DNA of 64,000 bases from Skermanella rosea (GCF_016806835.2 NZ_CP086111.1:179501-243500); one strand, 5' to 3'. Counted from the first letter of the stretch, positions 1 to 9,149 are shown. A program made the numbers and translations. Notes: a model not told the origin generated them from the letters alone.

Positions 1-333
1 TTCCAGGCCGACGTGCATGCCGCCAAGGTCGGCCGCTACGCCATGGAACCGGCGTCGCTGAACCGCCTGATCGGCGAGATGCTGCCGCGCGCCGTCCTCC
101 AGGGCGAACCGCAGATCCGCAAGAACGGCTACGGGCTCTACGGGTACGTCTCGGCGGACTATCCGGGGCAGGCGAAATGCGTCCTGGCCTGGCAGGTGCT
201 CGACGGCGCCGACCTGCGCCAGGTCGGCGGCGGGGCGCCGCGCCGCGCCGGCATCCAGATGCGGGTGTGCGACGCCCGGGCCCAGCCGGCCGAACTGATC
301 GCGGCCTTCGATTCCCTTCGCCTCGACCTGTGA
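1..333 (+). CDS. bcsN: BcsN-like cellulose biosynthesis protein, C-terminal part
   Basis: The reading frame is open from the first base, so the 5' part lies outside the window; about 110 C-terminal residues are visible. They contain a conserved-looking segment around CVLAWQ and a Cys near the end. The gene stops 15 bp before bcsA. In many alphaproteobacterial cellulose operons the gene directly upstream of bcsA is bcsN, a protein of unclear function that is predicted to be exported. The assignment rests mainly on this position and on modest sequence resemblance, so another bcsA-linked small protein cannot be excluded. Confidence 0.5.
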   Translation, partial: FQADVHAAKVGRYAMEPASLNRLIGEMLPRAVLQGEPQIRKNGYGLYGYVSADYPGQAKCVLAWQVLDGADLRQVGGGAPRRAGIQMRVCDARAQPAELIAAFDSLRLDL

Positions 334-348
334 GCCGGGACACCTGAC

Positions 349-2640
349 ATGAACCATCTCATCTCCACCGCGGCGGCAGCCAAGAAGACAAGGCCCGCCG
401 GAGCCGGCGCGGTCCGCCGGGCACCCGCGCCGCACCGGCGCACGCCGCTGGCCCTGACCTTGCTGTGGACCGTCCACGCCGCGGCCCTGGTCTGGTTCGC
501 CGCCCAGGACGTCGGGCTCGAAGGCCAGTACCTGCTCGGCGCCGCGGCGCTGGCCGGGCTCGCCGTGCTGCATCTGTTCAAGCCGGTCGGCGCGGTCCGC
601 GTCCTGCTGGTCCTCCTGGTCGCCTTCGTGTCGATCCGGTACTTCACCTGGCGCACGCTCTACACCATCCCGCCGGTCGACAGCTCCGGCTTCGTCGCCG
701 GCCTGCTGCTGTACCTGGCCGAATTGCAGGGCATGGTCGTCTACATGCTCGGCCTGTTCGTCAATATCCGGCCGCTGAACCGGGCCGACGCGCCGCTGCC
801 GCAGGACCCGGACCGGCTGCCGACCGTCGATATCCTGGTGCCGAGCTACAACGAGGAGCCGGAGCTGCTGCGCGTCACCCTGATGGCGGCGACCCAAGTG
901 GCCTATCCGGCGGAAAAGCTGGCGATCCACCTGCTGGACGACGGCGGCACCGTGCAGAAGCGCTCCGACGCGGACCCACGCAAGGCGGCCGAAGCGCTGG
1001 ACCGCCACGAGACCCTAAAGGCCCTGTGCGACGAGCTGGGCGTCAACTACCTGACCCGGGAGCGCAACAACTCGGCCAAGGCCGGAAACATCAACGCGGC
1101 GCTGGCCCATACGTCGGGCGACCTGATCCTGATCCTGGACGCCGACCACGTGCCGACCCAGGACATCCTACAGCGCACGGTCGGGCATTTCCTGAAGGAC
1201 CCGGACCTGTTCCTGGTGCAGACGCCGCACTTCTTCATCAATCCCGACCCGGTCGAGCACAATCTCGGCACCTTCGGTTCCGAGCCCGGCGAGAACGAGA
1301 TGTTCTACGGCGTGATCCAGAAGGGCCTGGACAGCTGGAACGCCTCCTTCTTCTGCGGTTCGGCCGCCGTGCTGCGCCGGTCGCACCTGATGTCGGTCGG
1401 CGGCATCGCCGGCACCTCGATCACCGAGGACGCGGAGACGGCGCTGGACCTGCACGCGAGGGGCTACAAGAGCATCTATGTCGACCGCCCGATGGTGGCC
1501 GGCCTGTCGCCCGAGACCTTCTCGTCCTTCGTCGTGCAGCGGACCCGCTGGGCCCAGGGCATGTTCCAGATCCTGCTGCTCAAGAACCCGGCCTTCAAGC
1601 GGGGCCTGACGCTGGCCCAGCGCCTGTGCTACCTCAGCAGCTCGACCTTCTGGCTGTTCCCGTTCGCCCGGCTGGTCTTCCTGGTGGCGCCGCTGTTCTA
1701 CCTGGTCTTCGGCCTGAAGGTGTTCGAGGCGAACCTGGAGGAATTCTACGCCTTCGCGGTCTTCCACGTGGTCTGCTCGCTGACCATGAGCAACTACCTG
1801 TTCGGCAGGCACCGCCGGCCCTTCGTCTCCGACCTCTACGAACTGCTCCAGGCGGTGTTCACCTTCGGCGCCCTGCTCTCGGTCCTGGTCAATCCGCGGA
1901 AGCCGACCTTCAAGGTGACGCCCAAGGCCGAGACGGTGGACCAGGACTTCGTCTCCCAGCTGGCCAAGCCCTTCGCCGTGATCCTCGCGATCCTGCTCGG
2001 CACCACCGCGATCGGCGTCTACCGCTGGATCCACTTCCCGCTGGAGCGGGAGCACCTGATGATCGTCATGGTCTGGCACCTGGTCAACATCGTGCTGGCG
2101 ACCGGCGCCTTCGGCGTCATGTACGAGCGGGCCCGCCACCAGGTGGCCGGCGCCATCCCCCGGTCCAAGCCGCTGAACCTGATCACCCCCGAGGGCGCGG
2201 TCCGGGCGACCCTGGTCGAGACCACGATCGAGACCGGCCGCATCCTGGTCGAGGGCATCCAGGCCCAGGCCCTGGCGCTCGCCGGCGGCAAGGCGGCGGT
2301 ACAGCTGGTCGTGCCGGGCCGCGACGAGCTGAGCAGCATCCCCGTGATGGTCGTGGGCAGCGCGCCGGCCGCGGGGCACGGCCTGGTCCTGGACGTCCGC
2401 TACATGCCGCGCGACGCCGAGGACGACGGCGACCTGGTCCGCCTGTGCTATGGCGACAGCGCGGTCTGGGTCGCGTTCCAGGAGGGCCGCCGGAAGAGGG
2501 TCCCGATCCTGGTGGGCGTGCTGCGCCTGTTCCTGCGCGGTCTCAAGCGGTCGCTGGCGATGGCGGGTGCCGCCCGGCCCTCCTCCCGCCGGGCCCAGGC
2601 CCTGGGCGCCGCTTCCTTCGAACAGCAGGCCGGTCGCTGA
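349..2640 (+). CDS. bcsA: Cellulose synthase catalytic subunit (UDP-forming)
   Basis: This 763-residue inner-membrane GT2 glycosyltransferase polymerises UDP-glucose into beta-1,4-glucan and moves the chain across the membrane. All processive-synthase motifs are present: DDGG at residues 197-200, DAD at 264-266, TED at 359-361 and the QRTRW motif at 397-401. Hydrophobic segments lie near residues 35-130 and 430-590. The C-terminal region from about residue 600 sits where the c-di-GMP-binding PilZ domain normally is, but neither the RxxxR motif nor DxSxxG is recognisable (ETTIETG at 624-630 is the nearest match). It is followed by bcsB after a 59-bp gap. No strong Shine-Dalgarno precedes the ATG. 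Confidence 0.95.
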   Translation: MNHLISTAAAAKKTRPAGAGAVRRAPAPHRRTPLALTLLWTVHAAALVWFAAQDVGLEGQYLLGAAALAGLAVLHLFKPVGAVRVLLVLLVAFVSIRYFTWRTLYTIPPVDSSGFVAGLLLYLAELQGMVVYMLGLFVNIRPLNRADAPLPQDPDRLPTVDILVPSYNEEPELLRVTLMAATQVAYPAEKLAIHLLDDGGTVQKRSDADPRKAAEALDRHETLKALCDELGVNYLTRERNNSAKAGNINAALAHTSGDLILILDADHVPTQDILQRTVGHFLKDPDLFLVQTPHFFINPDPVEHNLGTFGSEPGENEMFYGVIQKGLDSWNASFFCGSAAVLRRSHLMSVGGIAGTSITEDAETALDLHARGYKSIYVDRPMVAGLSPETFSSFVVQRTRWAQGMFQILLLKNPAFKRGLTLAQRLCYLSSSTFWLFPFARLVFLVAPLFYLVFGLKVFEANLEEFYAFAVFHVVCSLTMSNYLFGRHRRPFVSDLYELLQAVFTFGALLSVLVNPRKPTFKVTPKAETVDQDFVSQLAKPFAVILAILLGTTAIGVYRWIHFPLEREHLMIVMVWHLVNIVLATGAFGVMYERARHQVAGAIPRSKPLNLITPEGAVRATLVETTIETGRILVEGIQAQALALAGGKAAVQLVVPGRDELSSIPVMVVGSAPAAGHGLVLDVRYMPRDAEDDGDLVRLCYGDSAVWVAFQEGRRKRVPILVGVLRLFLRGLKRSLAMAGAARPSSRRAQALGAASFEQQAGR

Positions 2641-2699
2641 CCAGCCGAATACTCCCGGGGCCGAAGGCTCCGGGGAAGTATCTCCAGAGGAATGAGATC

Positions 2700-5093
2700 A
2701 TGGTGAACAGACTGTACACCGCCAAGATGGCCCTGATGATCGGTCTGGGCGCCGTCCTGTATCCGAGCGCCGCCGGGGCCGCCGCCACCGCCGCCAACGC
2801 ACCCGCCGCCGTCACCGAACCGGCCGCAGCCGGTACCGACCTGAGGGTGATCCCGCTGCGGGCGGTGGACAACCAGGGCGGCCAGCTCGAACTGCGCGGC
2901 CAGGCCGGTCAGCTCCAGTTCCGCGTGCCGGTCGAGGCCGGTGTCGACGTGCGCGACGCCCGGCTGCGGCTGGTCTACCAGACCGCCGACGCCGTCGTGT
3001 CCGAACGTTCCAGGATGTGGGTCTACCTGAACCAACAGGGCATCGCCCAGCTGCCGCTGACCGGCGGCGACGACGCGCTGCGGGCCGACATCGTCCTGCC
3101 GCCTGAGCTCCTGGTGCCCGGGCAGAACCAGCTGTCCCTGTGGGTCCAGCAGGAGAACAGCCGGGGGTGCGACGCCGACAGCTCGGCGGCGCTGTGGACC
3201 CGGCTCGATCCGGCCAACTCCTACATCGCGCTGGAGACGCTCCATGACGGACGCGACCGCACCCTTGCCGGGCTGACCGACCCGGCCTCCTTCTTCGGGG
3301 CCGGCGCCGAGCGGATCGAACTGCTGACCCCCGCCGGACGGACCGGGGCCACGCTGAAGGCCGGCGCCCTGGTCGCCCAGGGTTTCTCCCTGCGGATGCC
3401 GGACAGCGGCATCGCGGTGCGCCACCGGACGGCGGAAGCCGGAACGCTGGCCGGCCGCGACGGCAAGGTGCTGATCGGCACCGTCGAGGCGCTGCGCGGC
3501 CTTATGGCCGCCTTCGGCGACCTGGAGATGGCCGGCATCGGCGACCTGGACATGGTCGCCGGGCCCCATGTCGCCCTGCGCGGCATGCCGGGAGCCGGTC
3601 CGCTGCTGATCGTCACCGGGCGGAACGATGCCGAGGTCCTGGCGGCGGCAAGCGCGTTCGCCGACCCGTCGGCGGTCCTGCCCGCCGCGGCGGACTGGGA
3701 AGCCGCGGCGGTCCGGCAGCCCGAGCGGCGCGCCCGCCCGCTGCAGGAGCCCGGCCGCAGCTACCGCTTCCGGGAACTGCAGACGGTTTCCGGCGGGATC
3801 AGCAACGGCACCGAGGCGCGCACCGGCCTGGAGCTGAACCTGCCGGCCGACACGCTGCCGGCCGGCGGCCGGAAGATCCTGCTGGAGCTGGACTACACCT
3901 ACGCGCCGAACCTGTCGCCCAATTCCGTCGTGAACGTGCTGGTCAACGGCCGTTACGCCTCCATGGTCGCCCTGAACGATCCGCACGGCGCGACCGTCAC
4001 GAAGCAGCGGGTCCTGCTGCCCATCGACCGGCTGCGGCCGGGCACCAACACGATCGCCTTCGAGCCGATGATCGGCAGCGACGGGTCCTCCGGGTGCCTG
4101 GTCCGCCCGGGCGCCGGAAGGAGCGTCGCGATCTCCGGCGAGTCGGTGGTCACGATCCCGGACATGCCGCGGGTGGCCTCGCTGCCGGACCTGCAGCTCT
4201 TCGCGTCGGGCGGCTTTCCCTATACCGGGGTCTCGGATGCCCGTTCCGGCCCCCGCCGGGAGTTCGACGTGGTGCTGACCGCCGAAGACGACGCCACCAT
4301 CGGCGGCGCCTGGACGCTGCTGGCCAAGCTGGCGCGGACGGCGGGCCATCCGATCGACAATTTCGCCATCGGGTCGACCTCCCGGTACGCGGGCGACGTG
4401 CTGATGGTCGGCCCGGCCGGCGCCCTGGACGGCCGGATCGCGTCGGGCCTGCCGGCGGCCGCCGGCACGGTCCGCGACGCCCTGCTCCCGGCGCTCTCGC
4501 CGTTCGAACCGGCGTCGCCGTTCCTCACGGGGCTTTCCTCCGGCCCGGGCGGCGTCCCGGTCACCGCCTCCCCCGGGGCGTCCCGGGGAACCATGACCGC
4601 TTCCATGGCGGATTTCCGGGTGGTGGAGCAGGCGATCGACTGGACCGCCGAGATGTCCCGGGAGTTCCGCGAGGCCCTGTGGCCGGATCGCTACGGACGG
4701 ACCGCGTCGAGCCTGTCGGCGATCGACGAGGGCAGCGCGCTGATGACCGCCTTCGAGAACCCGCTACGGCCGGAGGGCACCGTGACCCTGGTCACCGCGG
4801 CGTCCGGCGCGGCGGTGGAGGAGGGTATCGCGGCCCTGGTCCGGCCGGCCCTGTGGGACCGGCTGTCGGGCGGCACCGTCGCCTGGAACCCCGGCACCCT
4901 GGCGATGCAGTCCTGGGCGGCCGAGGAGAGCTATCGCGTCGGCACCCTCCCGGACAGCTGGGGCCAGCGCATCCTGTTCGTCAACGCCCTGTTCGCCCGC
5001 AACCCGGTGGCCTGGACCTTCCTGGCGCTGGCCGGCCTGCTGGTGATGACGGTCCTGACCCAGGCCGCGCTCAGCCGGCGGCAGGACTCCTGA
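2700..5093 (+). CDS. bcsB: Cellulose synthase periplasmic subunit BcsB
   Basis: BcsB is the periplasmic, membrane-anchored partner of BcsA that guides the nascent glucan. The 797-residue protein starts with a signal peptide (hydrophobic stretch, then SAAGA near residue 26), has the long alternating jelly-roll/flavodoxin-like body typical of the family, and ends with one transmembrane helix at about residues 770-791 followed by RRQDS. The ATG at 2700 is preceded by AGAGG at a good distance. The frame is open far upstream through bcsA, but that is a high-GC artefact and the signal peptide fixes the start. Only 3 bp separate it from bcsZ. Confidence 0.93.
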   Translation: MVNRLYTAKMALMIGLGAVLYPSAAGAAATAANAPAAVTEPAAAGTDLRVIPLRAVDNQGGQLELRGQAGQLQFRVPVEAGVDVRDARLRLVYQTADAVVSERSRMWVYLNQQGIAQLPLTGGDDALRADIVLPPELLVPGQNQLSLWVQQENSRGCDADSSAALWTRLDPANSYIALETLHDGRDRTLAGLTDPASFFGAGAERIELLTPAGRTGATLKAGALVAQGFSLRMPDSGIAVRHRTAEAGTLAGRDGKVLIGTVEALRGLMAAFGDLEMAGIGDLDMVAGPHVALRGMPGAGPLLIVTGRNDAEVLAAASAFADPSAVLPAAADWEAAAVRQPERRARPLQEPGRSYRFRELQTVSGGISNGTEARTGLELNLPADTLPAGGRKILLELDYTYAPNLSPNSVVNVLVNGRYASMVALNDPHGATVTKQRVLLPIDRLRPGTNTIAFEPMIGSDGSSGCLVRPGAGRSVAISGESVVTIPDMPRVASLPDLQLFASGGFPYTGVSDARSGPRREFDVVLTAEDDATIGGAWTLLAKLARTAGHPIDNFAIGSTSRYAGDVLMVGPAGALDGRIASGLPAAAGTVRDALLPALSPFEPASPFLTGLSSGPGGVPVTASPGASRGTMTASMADFRVVEQAIDWTAEMSREFREALWPDRYGRTASSLSAIDEGSALMTAFENPLRPEGTVTLVTAASGAAVEEGIAALVRPALWDRLSGGTVAWNPGTLAMQSWAAEESYRVGTLPDSWGQRILFVNALFARNPVAWTFLALAGLLVMTVLTQAALSRRQDS

Positions 5094-5096
5094 GCC

Positions 5097-6128
5097 ATGC
5101 GGAAGATCCTCCTCATCCTGGCGCTGCTGGGCGCCACCCTCGGGGGCGCCGGCGCCGCATCGGCCGGCTCTCCCCTCCACCGGTCCGAGTGGCAGGCCTT
5201 CGCGACCCGCTTCGTCCTGCCGGAAGGGCGGGTGGCCGATACCGGCAACAAGGGCATCAGCCACAGCGAGGGCCAGGGCTACGGCATGATCATGGCCACC
5301 GCCTATGGCGACCGGGAGACCTTCGAGCGGCTGTGGCGGTGGACGGCGGCGAACCTGCAGGTCCGCGGCGACCACCTGTTCGCCTGGAAATGGGAGACGG
5401 GACCGGCCAGGGCGACCGACCTGAACAGTGCGTCCGACGGCGACATCCTGATCGCCTGGGGCCTGCTGCGGGCGGCCGACCTGTGGCAGGACGAAGGCTA
5501 CGGCGCGGCGGCGCTGGCGATCCTGGACGACGTCCGGGACCGGCTGGTGGTCGAGACCTCCCTCGGCAAGGTCCTGCTGCCCGGCCCGGAGGGCTTCGTC
5601 CGGGACGGGTCGGTGGTGCTCAACCCGTCCTACTGGGTTTTCCCGGCGCTGGACGCGTTCGCCCGCCGCCATGACCGGGACCTGTGGCGCGCCGTGTCGG
5701 ACAGCGGCCGGGCCCTGGTCGCTCGGGCCCGGTTCGGCGAGGCCGGGCTGCCGCCCGACTGGGTCGAGCTGGCTGGCACCGAGCTGCGGCTTCCGTCTGG
5801 GTTCGAGACCGTCTTCGGCTTCAACGCGATCCGCGTGCCGCTCTACGCGATCTGGGGCGGCCTGGACGACGCCGACGCGCTGAACCGGCCCGTCGTCTCC
5901 TGGTGGAGCGGCCATGACGGCGCCCCCTTCATCCCGGCGACGGTCGACCTCGCCACCGGTGCCAAGGCGCCCTACGGCCTGTCCGGCGGCGGCCGGGCGG
6001 TGAGCGTGCTGACCCGGTTCGGCGGCGAGGCGCTGCCCATGCTGCCGAGCGTCGGCGATACCGACGACTATTACTCCGCCACCCTCATTCTGCTCACGAA
6101 AATCGCTTTCTCCGAAAGGTTCATGTGA
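5097..6128 (+). CDS. bcsZ: Cellulose-operon endoglucanase, GH8 family
   Basis: BcsZ is a periplasmic endo-beta-1,4-glucanase that trims cellulose during synthesis. The 343-residue protein has a signal peptide (MRKILLILALL to ASAGS). The GH8 catalytic acid lies in SHSEGQGYG (Glu58) and the second acidic motif is ASDGDILIAWGL (Asp114/Asp116). The start ATG follows the bcsB stop by 3 bp and the stop overlaps the next start, so translation is probably coupled. The length fits the family. Confidence 0.95.
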   Translation: MRKILLILALLGATLGGAGAASAGSPLHRSEWQAFATRFVLPEGRVADTGNKGISHSEGQGYGMIMATAYGDRETFERLWRWTAANLQVRGDHLFAWKWETGPARATDLNSASDGDILIAWGLLRAADLWQDEGYGAAALAILDDVRDRLVVETSLGKVLLPGPEGFVRDGSVVLNPSYWVFPALDAFARRHDRDLWRAVSDSGRALVARARFGEAGLPPDWVELAGTELRLPSGFETVFGFNAIRVPLYAIWGGLDDADALNRPVVSWWSGHDGAPFIPATVDLATGAKAPYGLSGGGRAVSVLTRFGGEALPMLPSVGDTDDYYSATLILLTKIAFSERFM

Positions 6129-7894
6129 TGAGCTCCCTCGCTCCGCGGACCGCGTCCGCCCTGGCGGCCCTGCTGCTGGCCGCCGCCCCCGCCGTCTTCC
6201 CCGCCTCGGCCGAGGCCCAGCTGGACAACCGCTACCGCGCCATGCGCCAGGGCGTGACCGTCGACCTGACGGTCGAGCGCGCCGGTCCCGCGGACGGGGC
6301 GCTCCAGGGGCAGGAGGCCGGCGCCGACGTGGATGTCTCGCTGCTGCGGGCCTACGCCACGCGCTTCGATTACCAGCGGGTGGACGACGAGATCCGCCGC
6401 CTGAAGGCGCTGCATCCGGGCTGGTCGCCGCCCACCGACCTGTTCGCCCCGAAGGCGGCGGCGGTGGACGAGCGCGGGCTGTGGGCCAGCTGGGAGCGCG
6501 GCGACCTGGCGGCGGTGGACCGCGAGACCGCGATCCTGCGCAGCCTCAATCCCGGCTGGACGCCGCCGGCCCGCCTGACCGAGCTGGTGGACGCCCGGCG
6601 CACCCGCGACGCGGTCGCGGCCGCAAGCGGCGCCGGCGACTGGGGCGCCATCGTGGAGCTGGCCGCCGGCAAGCCCGAGCTGTTCACCTGCCGCCACGTC
6701 GAGAACCTGTGGGACCTGGCGGAGGCCCAGTTCAAGGCCGGCGACGCCAAGGCGGCCTATGTCACCTACGGCGGCGCCCTGGCGACGTGCCCGACCGCCG
6801 ACCTGCGCCTGTCCACCCTTCAGAAGGCGCTCGCCAACCGGGACACGGCGGCCTTGAAGGCGCTGATCGAGCAGGAGGCGGAACTGCCGAAATCGGCCGA
6901 GCAGCAGGTCCGCTTCGCCGCCATCCAGAAGGATTTCGGCGGGGCCGGCAATGCGGGCGGTGCCGGCGCCCGGACGGCGGCGGCGCAGGACAGGCTGGGC
7001 GAGGCGCTGGGCCGGCTGGCCAAGGGGCGCTCGGACGCGGCCGAACTGGACTGGATCGGCCGGACCGCCCGCGACCGGCGCGATGCGCGCGCCGCCCAGG
7101 CGATCGGCTGGCATCACTTCAACGCGAAGAGATGGGACGAGGCCGGAACCTGGTTCAAGACGGCGCTGGACTGGAAACCTTCGGGCAAGGACGGGGCAAA
7201 GGCGGCGGAAGGGCTGGTCTATACCTACCAGAAGCTCGGCCGCGCCGAGGAGGCCCGGACGCTCGCCGCGGCCTGGGCCGGCAAGGCGCCGAAGCTGAAG
7301 CAGGTCCTGGAGGGCGGAGGCGTTTCCGGCGCCGCGGCGGCCTTCAAGGCGGGCGACTACGCGACCGTGCTGAGCCTGACCGAACCCGGCCGCGGCCCGG
7401 AGGCAGCGACCGGCCAGAGCCTGCGCGGCTGGACCCTGATGAAGCTTGACCGGCATGCCGAGGCGGCCCGCGCCTTCGAGGCCGCCCTGAAGCAGGCCGG
7501 CTCCGATCCGGCCCGGGCGTCCGACGCGGCCCAGGGACTGGCGCTGGCGAAGAACGCCCAGGGCCTGTCGCGCGAGGCCCGCGCGGTGGTCGAGGCCCAT
7601 GCGGTGGCGCCGGAGAAGTCCGCCCGGATCGAGGCCGGCATCGTGAGCCAGGACGCCCTGGCGGCGTTCAACCGGGGACAGTATGGCGAGACGCTGCGGC
7701 TGGTCGCGCAGGTGAAGCGCCTCGCCCCCGAGGACCGGTCGCTCGCCATGATAGAGGCGTGGAGCCTCTATAAGAGCAACCGCTTCGCCGAGGCCGAGAC
7801 CGCCTTCCGCCGCCTTGCCGACGTCTACGGCAGCGCCGAGGCGAAGGAGGGGTTGCGGCTGGCGACCGCGCAGGTCAACCGGCGCTGGGATTGA
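6128..7894 (+). CDS. bcsK: TPR-repeat cellulose biosynthesis protein (BcsK/BcsC N-terminal type)
   Basis: Exported 588-residue protein with a signal peptide ending near SAEAQ at about residue 30, then helical repeats of TPR type (for example FKAGDAKAAYVTYGGAL, RWDEAGTWFKTALDWKP, DRHAEAARAFEAALKQ, NRFAEAETAFRRLADVY). It resembles the periplasmic TPR half of BcsC but has no outer-membrane beta-barrel domain, which BcsC would have. This matches BcsK of type III cellulose operons. The ATG overlaps the bcsZ stop (TGATG); a GTG one codon upstream is an alternative. It is the last gene of the operon, so glucan export through the outer membrane must rely on a protein encoded elsewhere. Confidence 0.72.
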   Translation: MSSLAPRTASALAALLLAAAPAVFPASAEAQLDNRYRAMRQGVTVDLTVERAGPADGALQGQEAGADVDVSLLRAYATRFDYQRVDDEIRRLKALHPGWSPPTDLFAPKAAAVDERGLWASWERGDLAAVDRETAILRSLNPGWTPPARLTELVDARRTRDAVAAASGAGDWGAIVELAAGKPELFTCRHVENLWDLAEAQFKAGDAKAAYVTYGGALATCPTADLRLSTLQKALANRDTAALKALIEQEAELPKSAEQQVRFAAIQKDFGGAGNAGGAGARTAAAQDRLGEALGRLAKGRSDAAELDWIGRTARDRRDARAAQAIGWHHFNAKRWDEAGTWFKTALDWKPSGKDGAKAAEGLVYTYQKLGRAEEARTLAAAWAGKAPKLKQVLEGGGVSGAAAAFKAGDYATVLSLTEPGRGPEAATGQSLRGWTLMKLDRHAEAARAFEAALKQAGSDPARASDAAQGLALAKNAQGLSREARAVVEAHAVAPEKSARIEAGIVSQDALAAFNRGQYGETLRLVAQVKRLAPEDRSLAMIEAWSLYKSNRFAEAETAFRRLADVYGSAEAKEGLRLATAQVNRRWD

Positions 7895-7910
7895 ACGGAG
7901 GGAGGGCGGA

Positions 7911-8117
7911 TCAGGCGGGCTCGGCGTACTCGACCTGATCCGCATCGACGGCGTGGACCTGCCCGGACGGGTCCTCGACCAGGGCCCATCCTTCGAACAG
8001 TTCGACCAGGACGACGGGAGTGGGGACGTTCGGCACCCACACGAGCTTCCGGTCGGACGCGCCGGCCGTGGAGGCGGTGGTCGAAGGGCCGGGTTTCTTC
8101 ATAAGCGTAGCATACAT
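7911..8117 (-). CDS. Small hypothetical protein, possible SH3-like fold
   Basis: 68 residues or fewer, not recognised. A later ATG at 8102 (MKKPGP) would give 63 residues. The C-terminal half alternates hydrophobic and polar residues with a WVPNV...LVELFEGWALVEDPSG pattern and an acidic end (DADQVEYAEPA), which would suit a small beta-barrel. It is convergent with bcsK, whose stop lies 16 bp away. A perfect ACATTC-G-GAATGT palindrome (8114-8126) overlaps the upstream ATG, which favours the ATG at 8102 as the start and the palindrome as a regulatory site. Confidence 0.5.
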   Translation of the reverse strand: MYATLMKKPGPSTTASTAGASDRKLVWVPNVPTPVVLVELFEGWALVEDPSGQVHAVDADQVEYAEPA

Positions 8118-8286
8118 TCGGAATGTGCCTGAAAAATGTGCCGCAGCCCCTTCCTAACAAACTCATTCGGGGAACGTTCACCCTTTCAGATATGTTCAGC
8201 CTACCGACTTGTTTTTGTCACATAGCCATCAGGATACCCGGCCCTATGGCGAAGGTGCATCCCGCCTGTCCCGATGCGCCGGTGCA

Positions 8287-8379
8287 TGGCGGAGGCGGAT
8301 GGGAATCGAACCCACCGCACGCTTGGGGCGTGCCGCTGGTTTTGAAGACCAGGAGGGCCACCAGACCCTTGTCGCCTCC
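8287..8379 (-). tRNA. selC: tRNA-Sec (anticodon UCA)
   Basis: On the - strand this 93-nt sequence folds as a selenocysteine tRNA. The acceptor GGAGGCG pairs with CGCCTCC, followed by discriminator G and an encoded CCA. There is a short D stem (AGGG/CCCT), an anticodon stem CTGGT/ACCAG around the loop CTTCAAA (anticodon TCA), and the long variable arm of this class (GCACGC/GCGTGC around CCCAA). The T loop TTCGATT is normal. The organism must therefore decode UGA as Sec somewhere, although no selA, selB, selD or visible Sec-containing gene lies in the window. A stem-loop with 7-bp arms (8386-8407) sits just upstream. Confidence 0.94.
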
Positions 8380-8534
8380 GGTGTGGCATGTGCCAATCAG
8401 CACATGCGAACCGGTTCAACGATTTCAAGGGTTTGTTGGTTCGACGTCATATCGCCGGTTAGTGAACAGGATGATGTCCCCGTTGGGCGGACGCCTGTAC
8501 GGGGCATGCCGCTGGCGAAAGCGGATGGCCCTCG

Positions 8535-9149
8535 CTACTCGGATACCAGCCTGAAAACGAACTGGTCCATGAGATGGACCAGATTGTGAGGACCAAAAGC
8601 CTTGTAGCGCATGTCGCGGATCAGGGTCTGGAGCACGGACTTGCCATCCGATCCGAGCCTCTGGTTCAGGTACCTGTCGACCGCGGCGTCGAACCTGGCT
8701 CTGTCGTAGACGTACGGCCTGTCCATGCCCTGCGAGGCATCGTAGACGAAGATCGACTTGCCTTGTGCGAAATCCGCTAGGCACTCGAACGCGAGAAGGA
8801 TGGCTACGCGCTCGTTTATATCGACGATTTCTTTGGAAGAGGGTACCGCGTGCCCAGACGACCGCGCTGCTCTTATGTCGGCTTCCCGGTAGGCTGCGGA
8901 CACCGGCTTGACCTTCCTGATCCAGAACATCAGGTAGGCGATCAGACGGGCCGGACGAACACCCTTGGTTTCGTCCAGCTTGATCCGGTCAAAGTCCCGA
9001 AACCAGTTCACGGCGATGTCGAGGAAGAGTTGCCTGGACAGATCGGCCCGAATGTCCATGCGCTCTCTAAGCAGTTTGCCCGTGGCGCGCTGGAGATTTA
9101 TCGCGAGATCCATGGCTTTCGCCGGGTCCGAGCAGAGCGGAGACGTCAT
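8535..9149 (-). CDS. Hypothetical protein (orphan pair, second gene)
   Basis: 204 residues, not recognised. It is mostly predicted helical, without signal peptide or clear membrane segment. A charged N-terminal half (LLRERMDIRADLSRQLFLDIAVNWFRDF) is followed by a WIRKVKP segment and a C-terminal helix ending in MDQFVFRLVSE. It starts 13 bp after the stop of the upstream 142-residue gene, so the two form an operon reading towards selC. Base composition across both genes is visibly lower in GC than the flanks, which suggests acquisition by transfer. Confidence 0.62.
   Translation of the reverse strand: MTSPLCSDPAKAMDLAINLQRATGKLLRERMDIRADLSRQLFLDIAVNWFRDFDRIKLDETKGVRPARLIAYLMFWIRKVKPVSAAYREADIRAARSSGHAVPSSKEIVDINERVAILLAFECLADFAQGKSIFVYDASQGMDRPYVYDRARFDAAVDRYLNQRLGSDGKSVLQTLIRDMRYKAFGPHNLVHLMDQFVFRLVSE

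Noticed and set aside
465-2699. Long open frame upstream of and in phase with bcsB
   Set aside because: It runs through bcsA in another frame, encodes Arg/Gly/Pro-rich non-protein-like sequence, and the BcsB signal peptide and ribosome site place the start at 2700.
8118-8534. Genomic island integrated at selC
   Set aside because: No integrase gene and no direct repeat of the selC 3' end were found in the window. The orphan genes lie on the 5' side of the tRNA, not at the 3' end where integration usually occurs. Only base composition supports transfer.
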